In this document: one piece after another, positions 1 through 11,503 of the stretch | How the letters are laid out: each line of letters begins with the position of its first letter | How positions within the stretch are numbered: the stretch's first letter is position 1 | DNA from: Malachius bipustulatus | Lineage: Eukaryota; Arthropoda; Insecta; Coleoptera; Melyridae | DNA length: 64,000 nucleotides | Direction of reading: 5' to 3' | Assembly: GCA_910589415.1 (NCBI GenBank) | Contig: OU342630.1 | Span: forward strand, 73,218,186-73,282,185 | The notes under the pieces: generated by a model | Seen by the model: only the letters and a program-made list of their open reading frames with translations | Told to the model about the DNA's origin: nothing | Database searches by the model: none | Translations under genes and position numbers: made by a program

Positions 1-67
1 GCGCTAGTTACTGATCACCCTGTATAAATCAACAGGTATTTTTTTTTGCCGATAAGGATATTATCTT

Positions 68-342
68 TTTTTAAAAAAAAAAAGAGGGAGCATCGGTCTT
101 AACTGTGTAGGTAAGACATGCATAGTCGCTCCACTCTGGTAAATTGGCTTTGAGCACGAACTCTTTAGCCACACACACTTTAAATTATATTTGCCTTTTA
201 AACGTTCGATCGCTTGTTTTACTTTTCACAGACATTCGAAAATGAATCTGAAAAGTAAAGCGGGCCGAGGTGAGCTTCGAATCCGCACCCGCGATCTATG
301 GCTTCGTGGGCCAGCGGAGAACCACTTGGCCACGCAAGTCAC
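68..342 (-). mobile_element. tRNA-derived SINE with target-site duplication
   Basis: On the minus strand the head (about 342 to 255) looks like a tRNA gene: it has an A-box TGGCCAAGTGG and a degenerate B-box GGATTCGAAGC. A non-tRNA body follows and ends in a run of T then A near 68-84. Near-identical 15-base flanks (TAAGGATATTATCTT at 53-67 and TAAGGATAATATCTT at 343-357) look like a target-site duplication, which marks insertion by retroposition. The tRNA-like part is Leu/Ser-like in its A-box, but it is not a clean cloverleaf, so I do not call a functional tRNA. Confidence 0.7.
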
Positions 343-424
343 TAAGGATAATATCTTCTAGTTTCATATTTTACTCTAGTTTGTATCACTTTTAGTTACA
401 AGTTTTATTTGAGTTATATGGCTT

Positions 425-685
425 TTAAAATGTTTTTAATATCGCATTAACATATTTGGCATTCGCATGAACAATAAGTTGGGGTTCAAGACAACAACCC
501 CCGTTTCTTCCGTTCTCTGCGATTCTCTGTGAACAAGATTTGTCAAAAAGTGTGCCGTTATGAGGAATAAATTTTTTGAAAAATTCAACTGTGAATATGT
601 TGGGAAGCGACGGAGAAACACAGGTGGCTAGTTCCGATAGGTAAGCTATACTTTCAGGGACGTTAGACGGTGCCTCCCTAATCAT
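425..685 (-). other. orphan 86-codon ORF, origin unknown
   Basis: An open frame on the minus strand starts with ATG at 685 and stops at 425. Its composition (Cys, Pro and charged residues, GRNGG) is more protein-like than the AT-rich noise around it, but I recognise no domain. Its 5' side abuts the large inverted repeat that begins at 691. It may therefore be the 3' part of a transposon or host exon cut off by that insertion. It could also be chance. Confidence 0.2.
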
Positions 686-690
686 TTTAA

Positions 691-2657
691 TATACAGGGT
701 GAGTCAATAGTGAGAGATCGGAACATTGCTATTCAACCGTACAGGGTAAAACAAAATTTCAAACGCCATCCCAAATCGTTTGTTATTCTGCATATTTCAA
801 AAATATTTTGACTTATACAGGGTGGACCATATTTTGCCTACATGTATCAATTTTTTTTTTCAAATGGAACCCCCTATATTTTATGACATATTCTTATTCG
901 ACTGTGAAATAGCTTTATGTCAATACATAATGTTTGATATTTAGGTGCGGCGTTGACATTTAAAAAAAATATTTTCAAAAAAATTCAACGCACGCATGTA
1001 TTTACTGAAAAGAAGCCTCAGAACTTAGTTTTAGAGTTTTAAGGTTGAAATTTGGTATCCACATGGAGAAAGGCCAGGTCTATCATCGCGATATAATAAG
1101 ACTGAGATCTACTATACAGGTGAGTCACAAATAACTGTCAAATTTTGCTTACTTCAGAAGGTCATAACTTCACTTTTTCAAATGACACACTCGGTATTTT
1201 TTTCCACAATTAGCTCCACCTCTGATCTGACCACATTTTTCATTTGGTATGTCCTATACCTAAATTGCCCAGTTTGAGAGATATTATACATTTTCAGTTG
1301 GTCTGACTGCAGAAGATGCAAATGTCATATAAAACTGGGGATATGAAGAAAAATGTGACATTCCTAGTGACATTTATCATTATCATTGCAGCATAATAGG
1401 AACTCAAAGTTCGAGCGAAATAAAATAAAAAATAAAATACAAGATATGACAATAATTTTAAATTAAAATAATATCAAATCAAATCAAAAAATTTATTCAT
1501 TTGCCCAAAAGAATAAATCCATTTAGAGGAAAACAACAATAAAGTGAAATAAAATATGATTTAAAAAATAAACTGTAACGAAGTTGTCAAATACACACTT
1601 GCACATAAATTCTTGCCGCAAGGAGAGGATTTCTCTCACTTTTTCCCAAACAATAAGTCATGTCTACTTGCTCTTGTAAACGTAAATCCATTTAGCAAAA
1701 TTCTATTTAACTAACGAGAACTTGAAATTTAAACATGCAGTGACATTGACACTAGTAAAACTAAAAATGTCACATTCTTCCATATTATCACTTTAAAGCG
1801 AAATGTCACATTTTTCTTCATAGCACCCTGTTTGATATGACATTTGCATCTTTTTGACATATTTTGACATTTGATTTGATATTATTTTAATTTAAAAATA
1901 TTGTCATATCTTGTATTTTATTTTTTATTTTATTTCGCTCGAGCTTTGAGTTGCTATTTACGTTGCAATGATAAATGTCACTAGAAATGTCACATTTATC
2001 TTCATAGCCTCTGTTTTATATGACATTTGCATCTTCTGCAGTCAGACCAACGGAAAATGTGTAATATCTCTCAAACTGGGCATTTTAGGTATAGGACATA
2101 CCAAATGAAAAATGTAGTCAGATCAGAGGTGGATCTAATTGTGGAAAAAATACCGAGTGTGCCATTTGAAAAAGTGAAGTTATGACCTTCTGAAGTAAGC
2201 AAAATTTGACAGTTATTTGTGACTAACCTGTATAGTAGATCTCAGTCTTATTATATCGCGATGATAGACCTGGTCTTTCTCCATGTGGATACCAAATTTC
2301 AACCTTAAAACTCCAAAACTAAGTTCTGAGGCTTCTTTTCAGTAAATACATGCGTGCGTTGAATTTTTTTGAAAATATTTTTTTAAATGTCAACGCCGCA
2401 CCTAAATGTCAAACAATATGTATTGACATAAAGCTATTTCACAGTCTAATAAGAATATATGTCATAAAATATAGGGGGTTCCATTTGAAAAAAAAAATTG
2501 ATACATGTAGGCAAAATATGGTCCACCCTGTATAAGTCAAAATATTTTTGAAATATGCAGAATAACAAACGATTTGGGATGGCGTTTGAAATTTTGTTTT
2601 ACCCTGTACGGTTGAATAGCAATGTTCCGATCTCTCACTATTGACTCACCCTGTATA
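691..2657. mobile_element. about 2-kb foldback element with very long inverted arms
   Basis: The left end TATACAGGGTGAGTCAA (691) is the exact reverse complement of the right end (2641-2657). The arms stay inverted copies through their inner parts: 812 pairs with about 2530, 1125 with about 2225, and 1310 with about 2040. They meet around a central spacer near 1490-1865. Arms are roughly 800 bases with scattered mismatches. No transposase-sized ORF is present. The ends carry the TACAGGGTG motif shared by many elements in this window. Confidence 0.85.
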
Positions 2658-3061
2658 TGGGTCCAAGACATCACATAAGCGTGCTAAGGCCCCTTTAAAT
2701 TAGCGGCTGTTTACATAATACATATAACAATAACCACAACAATAACCTAATGTACCTAATTATTATACTAGGTATGATGAGGCAAGAATAATAGGTCACG
2801 CGGCAATAGCAATGCAGCTGTTAATGTTGCTTTGGTATTTTTTATTTTATTTTTGTTATTAAGTATTATTACATTATTGTTATCATGGAGCCGCATTTTT
2901 CAGATACCTTAATTTATTATTTTTTGAGAATTTTTTTTTCACAACTAGCAATCCTGCATAATTAAAAATCTCACGAAAAAAGTCTCATTGTTTTTGGACA
3001 AATAATCTGTGGCTAAGAGTTTAACCTGCTATAATATGTTACAGCCTGTATAGCTGTTTCT
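2658..3061. other. AT-rich intergenic stretch
   Basis: I see no credible ORF, RNA gene or repeat boundary here. Short poly-T and TTATT tracts are the only structure. Confidence 0.5.
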
Positions 3062-3300
3062 TACGGAAGCGCTGAGCTGCCATCGTTTACCGTAAAAACT
3101 TTTTTTATATAATTTACAGTTCGAACTGTAAATTTACACTTTGAACTGTAAATTTACAGTTTGAACTGTAAATTTACACTTTGAACTGTAAATTTACAGT
3201 TCAAACTGTAAATTTACAGTTACAACTATTTACAGTTCGAACTGTAAATTATATAAAAAAAGTTTTTACGGAAAACGATGGCAGCTCAGCGCTTCCGTAG
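3062..3300. repeat. palindrome containing a tandem self-complementary unit
   Basis: The outer arms (TTACGGAAGCGCTGAGCTGC at 3061 and its inverse ending near 3300) enclose TTTTTTTATATAATTTACAG on both sides. The core, about 3111-3250, is a tandem run of a 17-18 base unit GAACTGTAAATTTACAGTT, itself palindromic around AAATTT, alternating C and G at one position. Confidence 0.85.
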
Positions 3301-3883
3301 TTTCTGATAAAAATAATAATGGAATTTGACCATTCATTGTCTAATGAAGGGAGTTAGTCTGTAAAATGGAAATCAAAATATTTCAGTTTTCAATATTTCT
3401 TCCGAGTGATATAAAATATTCGTCATAGGAATTTTAAAAGAAATTGTAAGTAAAGTAGGTCCTTACTTCCTTTTGGTATTTCTGATAAATGCAATATTTC
3501 GTATAGGTACTTAAAGGTAATGGCGTATCCTGGCTAGGTAAGTACGTATACCTTTTTGTGGACTTTAGATTAAGAGTAGTCATTATACCTTTCACAGAAT
3601 GATAATTCTTTTAGATAAACAGTCAAGACGTTTAAAATATTGTCTTTTACTTGTTATGGCCACCCACACGAATTCCTCAGATAATGGATGGGAAGACATT
3701 GTTGTGGTGTTCATAATTCATAATTCTTCACACATGATATATTATGGATAAGGAATTTATTATAATTTAGTAATTTAAACTAGAAAATATTGTGAATCGA
3801 AGATGCATGCATGAAAAAAATTTAGAATCATTTATACAGGGTCTTCTAAGATTGATGCTTTATTTTGAACTGTGTATAGATTG
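3301..3883. other. AT-rich intergenic stretch
   Basis: There is no supported gene here. A fragment with TACAGGGTC sits at 3836, just outside the next foldback. Confidence 0.4.
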
Positions 3884-4937
3884 GATTATAGTAACAATTA
3901 TTTTAAATAACTTTTCTTAAATAAATCAAAAATAAACGAGATAAAAAAATTCAGTTTTCGCCGCATAGCTTGCGTATTTTTAAACATTTTAATTTCAAAC
4001 CAAGATGTTATTTATTATAATTTTGAGCACACAAAACTAAGAAAAACACGAGTGAAAATATTCATCAGTAGCGTAGATACAGGGTATATATGACCCCATT
4101 TCCGCTCAAGAACTTCTGCGCCCATGGATTTACAAGTACAAGACCTTATCAGCGTTGGATGCCCTGCAGATTTCTTACAAAAAAAGGTTTAGGTACCTAT
4201 GAATTTTCGAAATTTCCCATAGTTTCTGAGTAAATTGAGTCTAAACTTGATCATACAGCAAAAATAAGTTCATTTTTTCGATATTATAAGTTATCTTTGG
4301 ATATAAAATAATTAGATACCTATTTGAAAATGATTTTGTATAGCTAAATAAATGGGATGAGAAAGCTTATACTCAATTTACTTGAAAACTGTAGGGAATT
4401 TCGAATATTCAAAAGTACCTATTACACCTTTTTTTTGTAAGAAAACTCCGTGATTTCAGTTTTGATAAGGCAAGTCTCGTTTTAAGTTCATGGGCACCCA
4501 CTTTTGGTTGCCCATGAAGTTGTTGACCAAAAAAGAGGTCATATACACCCTGTATCTACACCACCGATGATTCTTTTTTCCCCGTGTATTTCTTCTTCGC
4601 TTTGTGTGCTCTAAATTATAATTGGATGAATTTTATTGAACCTTTCATTTTTCTATAGTGAATTTTTAATACATTCTTTATTGGAGCTTAGGTTCTTGGT
4701 GAAAAATTAGTTGCAAAGGAGTTTTTTAATTAAAATCTAAACGGCAATAAAGAATATTTAGAAAATTCACTAAATAATGATAAATGATCTCTTGGTAAAA
4801 AATTAAAATATTAAGAAATGCCCAAGATATGCGGCAAAAACTGATTTGTTTTTCAACACACTCTGTATATCTCATTTATTTTTGACTTATTTAAAAACAG
4901 TTGTTAAAAAAATGGATGGTTTACTTTAATCTAATCT
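3884..4937. mobile_element. imperfect foldback element of about 1.05 kb
   Basis: The left arm, including ATAAATCAAAAATAAACGAG near 3920 and GAGCACACAAAACTAAGAAA near 4023, matches the reverse complement of 4580-4937. An inner pair with TACAGGGTAT (4080) and ATACACCCTGTATC (about 4545-4558) also folds, through ACCTTATC/GATAAGG and GGTACCTA/TACCT blocks. The two layers suggest one diverged foldback or one inserted at the centre of another. Confidence 0.7.
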
Positions 4938-4973
4938 ACAGTGCGCGAGAAAAGTAAGGAATAAATTCGATAA

Positions 4974-5661
4974 AACGGAGAGGGCTGTTTTTTTGAAAAA
5001 ATAAAAAAACAGGTCGATTTTGTTTTTGAGTTGTTCAACTTTTGACACAATATTGGGGTATACAGGGTGATGCGCGAAAAAATGGTGACGTCATCGATAT
5101 TTTTTTTAAATGGCAACCCTTATTTTTTATTCAATTTTTTGATACTTCATTCAATTGCCAATACGGTAATGTAATCATTTTGTAACCTTAAACGACGCAA
5201 TTTCTGTGAAAATAACTTAATTTGGAGAGATTCAATTTAATAGACAGATTTAATAGATTTAATTTAATTTAATGTAACAGATTTAATTTAATAGACTTAA
5301 TTTAATAGACAGATCTTATAAAATTACCATGGAAACAGTCATTTTTATTTGATATTTTTTTTTTATCGCTAATGTTCCGATTTTCATATCAGTAAAAAGT
5401 GCACAATTTCGACACAAGCTGTTTTCTCAGAATTTTCCGTATTTAAGGTTACAAATTGATTACATTACCATACTGGCAATTGAATGAAGTATCAAAAAAT
5501 GGAATAAAAAATAAGGGTTGCTATTTAAAAAAAATGCCGATGACGTCACCACTTTTTCGCGCATCACCCTGTATACCCCAATATTATGTCAAAAGTTGAA
5601 CAACTCAAAAACAAAATCGACCTGTTTTTTTATTTTTTCAAAAAAACAGCCCTCTCCGTTC
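4974..5661. mobile_element. foldback element of about 690 bp
   Basis: The left arm from CGGAGAGGGCTGTTTTTTTG (4976) through GGGTATACAGGGTGATGCGC (5054) is almost exactly inverted at 5545-5661. The arms are about 300 bases each with a short AT-rich middle near 5250-5350. The inner boundary again shows TACAGGGTGATGCGC / GCGCATCACCCTGTA. Confidence 0.85.
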
Positions 5662-5664
5662 GAA

Positions 5665-6179
5665 TTTTTTCAGACGCAACTTTCCCCTCGCTTTCGAGGG
5701 TGCTGAACACGACGACGTAGGGCAAATTTCTTTTTCGGGTTGCGTTCACCCCCTATTGGTCAAAAACCATCCTCCAAGGGGGTTGAAAATGTGTTTTTTT
5801 ATTATTAATCGGGCAACCTCTGCCGCATCTCCCCGTTTTCAAGGGTGATAAACACGATGGTGATAAAAGATAAAACCTTAGACCTCAACCCCCCCCCCCC
5901 CTAAATCGACAAAATCACCCTCCAAGATCGTTGAATTTTTTTTTTATCGGAAATGTTTAGAAATGTTATTTTGTATCATAATTTACCGTGCTTTCTATTG
6001 GGAAAAAAAAGGAGACTACATTTCTCTTACGTAAGAATGTGATGTTAATTTTGAAGAGTAGGTATCTATCAGCAATGTAATTCCACTTGTAAAAGTGGAA
6101 TTGTCACTTAAACTCACGTGTTCAGCACCCTCGAAAACAAGGGGGGGGGGGGAAATGGTTTCGTTGCGTCTGAAAAAAA
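5665..6179. repeat. foldback with G/C homopolymer tracts
   Basis: Left TTTTTTCAGACGCAACTTTC and GAGGGTGCTGAACAC (5665-5710) are inverted at 6118-6179 (GTTCAGCACCCTCGAAAACA ... GTTGCGTCTGAAAAAA). It directly abuts the preceding foldback, so the two may be parts of one composite. A run of 13 C near 5888 and 12 G near 6141 pair across the arms. Confidence 0.7.
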
Positions 6180-6183
6180 TCGG

Positions 6184-7177
6184 ATATTTCGGTTTTTTTC
6201 CGACTCATAGTCATTGACGCCACTAAAAGGACTATGATTAAAAGGTGTTGGATAAATATGTATAGTTTTTATTCACAACCGATATACGGGTTATGAGGGC
6301 ATAATTACATTTTTTTTTGAGTTGTATTCAGCCGCCTACTCGCTATACGGTAGGTACTTGGTAAGTGTAATTGGCAAGTATTATTTGACGAGTAGGTACT
6401 TATAATACTTATGCAAGAAAAAAAGTCAAACCGCGTACACACACTGATAAAACGATTCGGTTGAACCAAGAAGAATTTACTTATGAGGAGTAAATCATTT
6501 ACTGGGATATGGCGAATTCAATGTTGTATTTCGCTGAAGTTAACCATTAACTAAATTGTCTGAAGTGAAGATTCACTCCTGAAAAGTAAATGTGTATCTG
6601 TTTCAAATCTGAATGATATTTAAGTAGTAGCATTTACACACTTTCTTGAAGAAAATATAAGCTAGAGACAATTCGCAGTTTACCTTTTCGTTTTTACTAT
6701 GATTGCTTCTGCGAAGTCAAGTTTCTATTTTTGGAACCTTTAGTTAATTTTCCATAAGTATGTGTTTAATTGCCTGAATAAAATATGTGGATTTTTTATA
6801 GAAGATTGTAACTGTACACAAGAATATTGAAAATTTTTCTCTTAGTTGCCTTAAGTAAATGCATAATTCTTAAAAATAATATAACACAGGAATTTTGGTT
6901 TAGAATAAAAACGCAAGTGCATGTTTTAATATAATAATATGTATATTGCATCCAATATTATAACAAAAACAATACAATGTAGACAATGAATATGAAAAAT
7001 AAATACTTAACTCTAAATAAATCTAATATGATGGATATAAATACAAATAAATATCATAACTCTGAAATCTTCTATATAAATAAAATAGTCATCCTCACAC
7101 ATGGTTTTTTTAATTTGAAATTAAGAAAGGGAAATAAAATTGTACTTATATGAGTTCTGTCATAACTTTCAACTTAC
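6184..7177. other. intergenic, no gene seen
   Basis: Only short direct and inverted motifs (GAGGAGTAAATCATTTACT near 6490) and AT-rich sequence are visible. No ORF over 60 codons and no splice-framed exon was found. Confidence 0.4.
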
Positions 7178-7594
7178 ATTTATATGGGTCGTTTGCATAA
7201 CTGACGCTGGCTGCATTCGTGAAATTATGTTTCTTTTCAGAACTTCGCGTAAACCTACTGATGGTAAAATTTTCTCTATTTATTTCTTTTTCAGAGCCGT
7301 CTTTGTATAGATCACACAAAATCTCATAGGTGATGTCATGTTCTGAAAATGAATATAACAATAATTGAAACTGTGTCCAACCTAAATTACAATAAGTGTT
7401 TATCAGGAAGTAGCAGCATACTGATTACAAAACTCTATGCACCAGTTATGGTGGTTGACGATACAAAGTATAACTTGACTAAAATAAAACATACATACCT
7501 TGGAAGACGGTGGTAAAATTTTCCAATCCAATGTTAGTTAGTATATACTTCGCAACTCTTCGTCAGCCATTTTTATAACGTATTCCTTAGATGC
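7178..7594 (-). pseudogene. SAM-domain gene 5' part, with 1-base frameshift
   Basis: Two exons on the minus strand read like the start of a SAM (sterile alpha motif) protein, a small protein- or RNA-binding helical domain. Exon one (7594..7499) follows a good acceptor (TTTATCTATACAG), has ATG in strong context (AAAATGG, 7570), encodes MADEELR and then, one base out of frame, KYILTNIGLENFTTVFQ, and ends at donor GTATGT. Exon two (7342..7178) starts after TTTTCAG and joins in phase to give EHDITYEILCDL, the second half of a typical SAM helix pattern. It ends at donor GTAAGT or reads on to a stop at 7146. Reading the two halves requires one missing base around codons 6-7, so this is a pseudogene, a degraded gene copy or a sequencing error. 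No downstream exons were recognised. Confidence 0.5.
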
Positions 7595-7599
7595 CTGTA

Positions 7600-8450
7600 T
7601 AGATAAAGGTTTTAAAAGATTTGCATCATGTAGTATACCTATATATTATTTATTTATATACTTACCGATGTCACAAATAGTTTAAAATTTGAAAATAACA
7701 TCCACGTGCACCTTACGGCACCTATACACATTAAATATTACTTAAAATAAATATTCCAGTTTTGGAAGTCACGCATACGCAACGAGACAACGAAGAGAAT
7801 TGGATTATGGAGAAGCTGATTATGGAGAAGACTAAAAAGTAAAAGATGATGTAGAATAATCCTGTAGATTCAATAACATTTTTATCAAATTCATTTTACG
7901 TCGTACAAGTATGAGCAACTCTTTGCAAGTGCTCATTTACGTTTGGTGAAACAATTTTCTATACAAGAGTATAATTTACCGCGTCAGAGTTTGGTGATTT
8001 TACGTGAAGTAATAAACTGCTTTTAAACCTGAAATATCATACACTTCACGCAAGTCGTTTTGATACGGAAAATTAAGTGGACCTAACTCAAACTAGACTC
8101 GACATTTTCTTCTTATAAGTAAACATCTTTCTGACTGTAGGGTTTCTTAAAATTAGTCAAGTAAATTGTTTGCTACTGGGAATTAAACGTGAATTGAGAC
8201 TCTCCTGCAGTCAAATAAACATTTTCTCCCATGCAGAAAATATATTTCAGAGAAATCGATATTAAGTAATTTGAGTTTAGTATAGATTATCCTAAAATCT
8301 TCAGAATTATTTTTTTCAGTGCATGTTATACTTGCGCGGAGCAGAGCGGGTGTATAGTATATTGTGCGGTCTTGAAAACGCTTTGCAAGTAATGACCTTT
8401 GACTGTTCACCATTGACAATTTACCAACAACGAACGGAAAGTACAATACT
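7600..8450. other. intergenic, no gene seen
   Basis: AT-rich sequence. Open frames here, including an 87-codon one on the minus strand, show no recognisable domain and biased composition. Confidence 0.35.
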
Positions 8451-9050
8451 AGGGTGTCCCAGAATTAAGGGAACAAATTTCTAAAATTGAGTGTTAACAA
8501 GACTGATGAGATGGAAATAACCATTGAAACATCGATGTCTCTCTCTTCACCATACCTACCATTAGAGCAAATGTGTCGTTCAGAAAACGTTATTATAACT
8601 TGTTAGATGATTTCTTCATGTCGAATACACTTTTGCAACAAAAACATAGAAAAATGTGACAGAAAGTTTCTTAAATTCGAACATTTCGCTCCTGGCAGCA
8701 GTTTTTATTATTCCTGTTGATTTTTCTAAAACATTGCTGTACAAATATTTCAAATTCAAATTACACCAAGAAAAATGACCAAATAGTTGAAATTCCAGAA
8801 GTTGCCGATTTTCGACCACCTGATGTATGAAAAAATTAATTTCTTTCATAACTGACATCACATTTGGTATCAATATAAAACGAGTCTTGCTAAGCTAAAA
8901 TTTCCCCCAAAACACTTTTGGTTTTCAAAATATCATGTTTTTGGTGATTTTCAAGCTCGGAAAAATGACATTTTCTTTGGAAGTATGTTACTCATATATG
9001 ACTTCGAAAATTCCACTTGTAACACAAGAAAATAAATTAACAAAAAAAAA
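8451..9050. repeat. dispersed repeat fragment (related to 33.6 kb and 37.3 kb)
   Basis: It begins with TAGGGTGTCCCAGAATTAAG near 8450. Blocks such as TTTCCCCCAAAACACTTTTG (8906) recur at 37330, and inverted near 33700. The TCGAATACACTTTTGC block (8621) recurs near 35320. It looks like part of a transposon family without coding capacity. Confidence 0.5.
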
Positions 9051-9652
9051 ATTAAGTATTCCTAAAAAATAATCTCTAGCAACTAATTTTGTGTGATGAT
9101 GGTTACAAAAAAAAGTTACCTAAATTGTTTTATAGGATTGAATGTGACTAGATTTGTAAATATTTCAAATTAAGTCCCCTTCTGCTATAAAAAAAACTTA
9201 GGTTTGATGACCTGTTTGATAAAATCCCGTTAAAACCCAAACTATGTTACGAATGCGGTTAAAAATCACTGGTTATAGGAGCTCACCTTTAATAAAAATA
9301 AAAGAATATCTACTGCCATGTATCTAATAATTTAAAACGTTAGAGATCGTAGAATCTAAAATGTATTAGGTATAATATTCTAGAGAAATCCCATGATCGA
9401 TTTTATAATTTACGGTCTTTAATAATGTTCGTTCGTTGCATTTTTAACTTTTCCTTCTGGGACAATTTCGTTTTTGTTCCTCAAAACACATCATCTTTAT
9501 TGTGCATATTATATGAAGTAAAAAATTGTGATTTAGAAGATAAAAAAAGTAGAGAAATGAAAACTCGCCAATATATTTTATTTGCGTTCTGTGGTTGTTT
9601 CAATTAAGAACGTTAATTTTTTTTTTAATTACATCAATTGTATAACATCAAT

Positions 9653-9757
9653 TCAGTTGTTCCCATTTGTCAAAATCTTAACTCCCGTGAAAATTACTGC
9701 AATAATTAGTACAAGAGAGAGCAACAAGAGTACAAAATAAAGACCCAGACATTCCAT
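9653..9757 (-). CDS. candidate 34-residue membrane micropeptide or terminal exon
   Basis: The ATG at 9757 opens a 34-codon frame ending TGA at 9653. It encodes a short acidic head (MECLG), one strongly hydrophobic helix of about 22 residues (YFVLLLLSLVLIIAVIF) and a polar tail (KILTNGNN). On the minus strand an AATAAA signal lies about 70 bases past the stop (9577-9582). Insects do encode single-helix micropeptides of this size that act in membranes, but I see no specific match. It could instead be the last exon of a larger membrane protein, since the frame stays open upstream, or chance in AT-rich DNA. The upstream side runs into a foldback element at about 9825. Confidence 0.25.
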   Translation of the reverse strand: MECLGLYFVLLLLSLVLIIAVIFTGVKILTNGNN

Positions 9758-9824
9758 AATGTGAATTTTACAGGACATGAAAAGCTTCCAAAAATAATGT
9801 ATACTCGGCGAACAATGTTCCAGT

Positions 9825-10665
9825 GACCGTTCCTGAAATACGCTGAAAGAAACTGAAAAAAGGAGATTCCTTATGTATGCCACTTTTTTATTATTGAAGA
9901 TTAATAAATAATTTTTTGTATGTTCACATAAGCCGTTAAGAGCTATCCATTACAAGTTTCAAAAATTTTGAATCAAGCTAGCTCCCAGAGTTTTCATAGT
10001 CAACTGTTGTTTTTATAATGGCTGCCATATTGTATTTTCATGTCATTCTGCATTAAAAGAATTAAGGAAAACAAAAATCTATCACATTCAAAAAAATTCT
10101 TCAAAATTTGCTGCTTCATTTTTCGAAAAAAAAAGCGTTCTTCAACCAAATGTGATAAATAACCATAAGTCAAACAATGTCACGTCATACTGCGACGTCA
10201 CACGAAGTTATTCGGTGATAAAACTTTCTTCTCTTTCGAAAAGAGAAGAAAATATTGATTTTTTTTTAATGTGATAGATTTTTGGTTTCTTTAATTCTTT
10301 TAATACAGAATGAAATAAAAATTCTATACGGCGGCCATAAGAAAAACAAAAGTTGACTACGAAAACTCTGGGATCTAGCTGGCTTTGAAAATTTCTGAAA
10401 TGTTAAATTAAGTTTAGTTAACGGGTTATGTAAGCCTTTAAAATATTATTTATTATTTTCCAATAATAAGAAAGATATATGGCAAAAATAAAAATCTCTA
10501 TTTTTCTGTTTTTTTTCAGGATATTTCAGGAATGGTCACATATATATTGTATGTCTTGACGGATTCGAGATGGCTACAAAATTGGGCACCTTTTCTCTAA
10601 TTTAACCGACCCTGTATCTCTTAGCGTTTTTGAGATATTCATGGTGATCTCTGAAATAAGCTACC
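9825..10665. mobile_element. foldback element, left arm truncated (same family as 33.8-34.8 kb)
   Basis: GTGACCGTTCCTGAAATA (9823) with CAGAGTTTTCATAGTCAACT (9988) is inverted at 10345-10545 (AGTTGACTACGAAAACTCTG, then CAGGATATTTCAGGAATGGTCAC). The right arm continues through ACCGACCCTGTATCTCTTAG (10605) to about 10665. The matching outer left arm seen in the 33788 copy is missing here. Confidence 0.75.
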
Positions 10666-10754
10666 TACACCTGTATACCGGGTGCTGCTCATTTTATCTA
10701 TAGGCATATCTTTAGGCATATACTTACATATAGGCATTGAAACATATAAATAAA

Positions 10755-11503
10755 CTACGCATCAGACAAAAAAGTTGGTAATGAAAGTATTTCATCAGGG
10801 GAAGGGGGACATGCTATGATACCACATTCGACCCCCACCGCTTGGGGATGGAGGGCATAACTTTGAATGCAAACCCAACTTTTTTATTAAGGATTTGGCG
10901 GCTGAAAATGCCTATGTAGGAAATTTCTCATCCCTCCCCCATTTTTCCCACCATATGTAGATGGGGCTGGGTTTGCATTTAAAATTTTAGTTACGAACCG
11001 TTAATTTTTACTGCAGATTTGGATTTTATTGCTAAAAATACGTAGAATTTGTCTGAAATATCTTTTCATTATTTATCGATCTTTTTCGTTCAATGCCACT
11101 ACTAAAAGATAAATTTGAACAAAAATTTAATTCCTCGATTACATCGCCATCTTTATCATGAATCGGAAAAAAATGTTACAGACAAATCCCTCGCTTTTTT
11201 GATCATCAAGTCCGAGTCTACAATAAAAAAAGGGTTCCTATAACTATAAAATTTCAAATTCACTTCCCGTCACACCTACATGGAGGGGGAATGGGGGAGG
11301 AATTTCTCACACGTTTTCAACCTTAAAATCCGAATCTGGAGAATCCAAAGTGAATTCTCATTTAAAATTTCAAAGTTGCCCCTCCCCCACCCCGAGAGGG
11401 CATTCGGTGGTTAGATCAAGTCTGCGTATCATCGGATCCCTTCCATATAAACATGCAACTTTTCATTGCCGCACCTTTTTTGATCCGATGGGTAGTTTTT
11501 ATA
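10755..11503. repeat. diverged GC-richer foldback
   Basis: GCATCAGACAAAAAAGTTGG (10759) pairs imperfectly with the inverse near 11470-11500, and CATTCGACCCCCACCGCTTG (10825) with 11385-11410. Several GGGGGAGG/CCTCCCCC blocks lie in the arms. It is clearly more diverged than the neighbouring foldbacks. Confidence 0.5.

Noticed and set aside
255..342. Possible functional tRNA gene on the minus strand
   Set aside because: The A-box is good, but the B-box is off consensus, no clean cloverleaf was seen, and a SINE body, tail and target duplication follow.
3111..3250. CRISPR-like regular repeat
   Set aside because: Units are directly adjacent and palindromic with no unique spacers, in an insect genome.
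8183..8446. Minus-strand 87-codon ORF as a gene
   Set aside because: No domain, no start or splice context, and composition like the AT-rich flanks.
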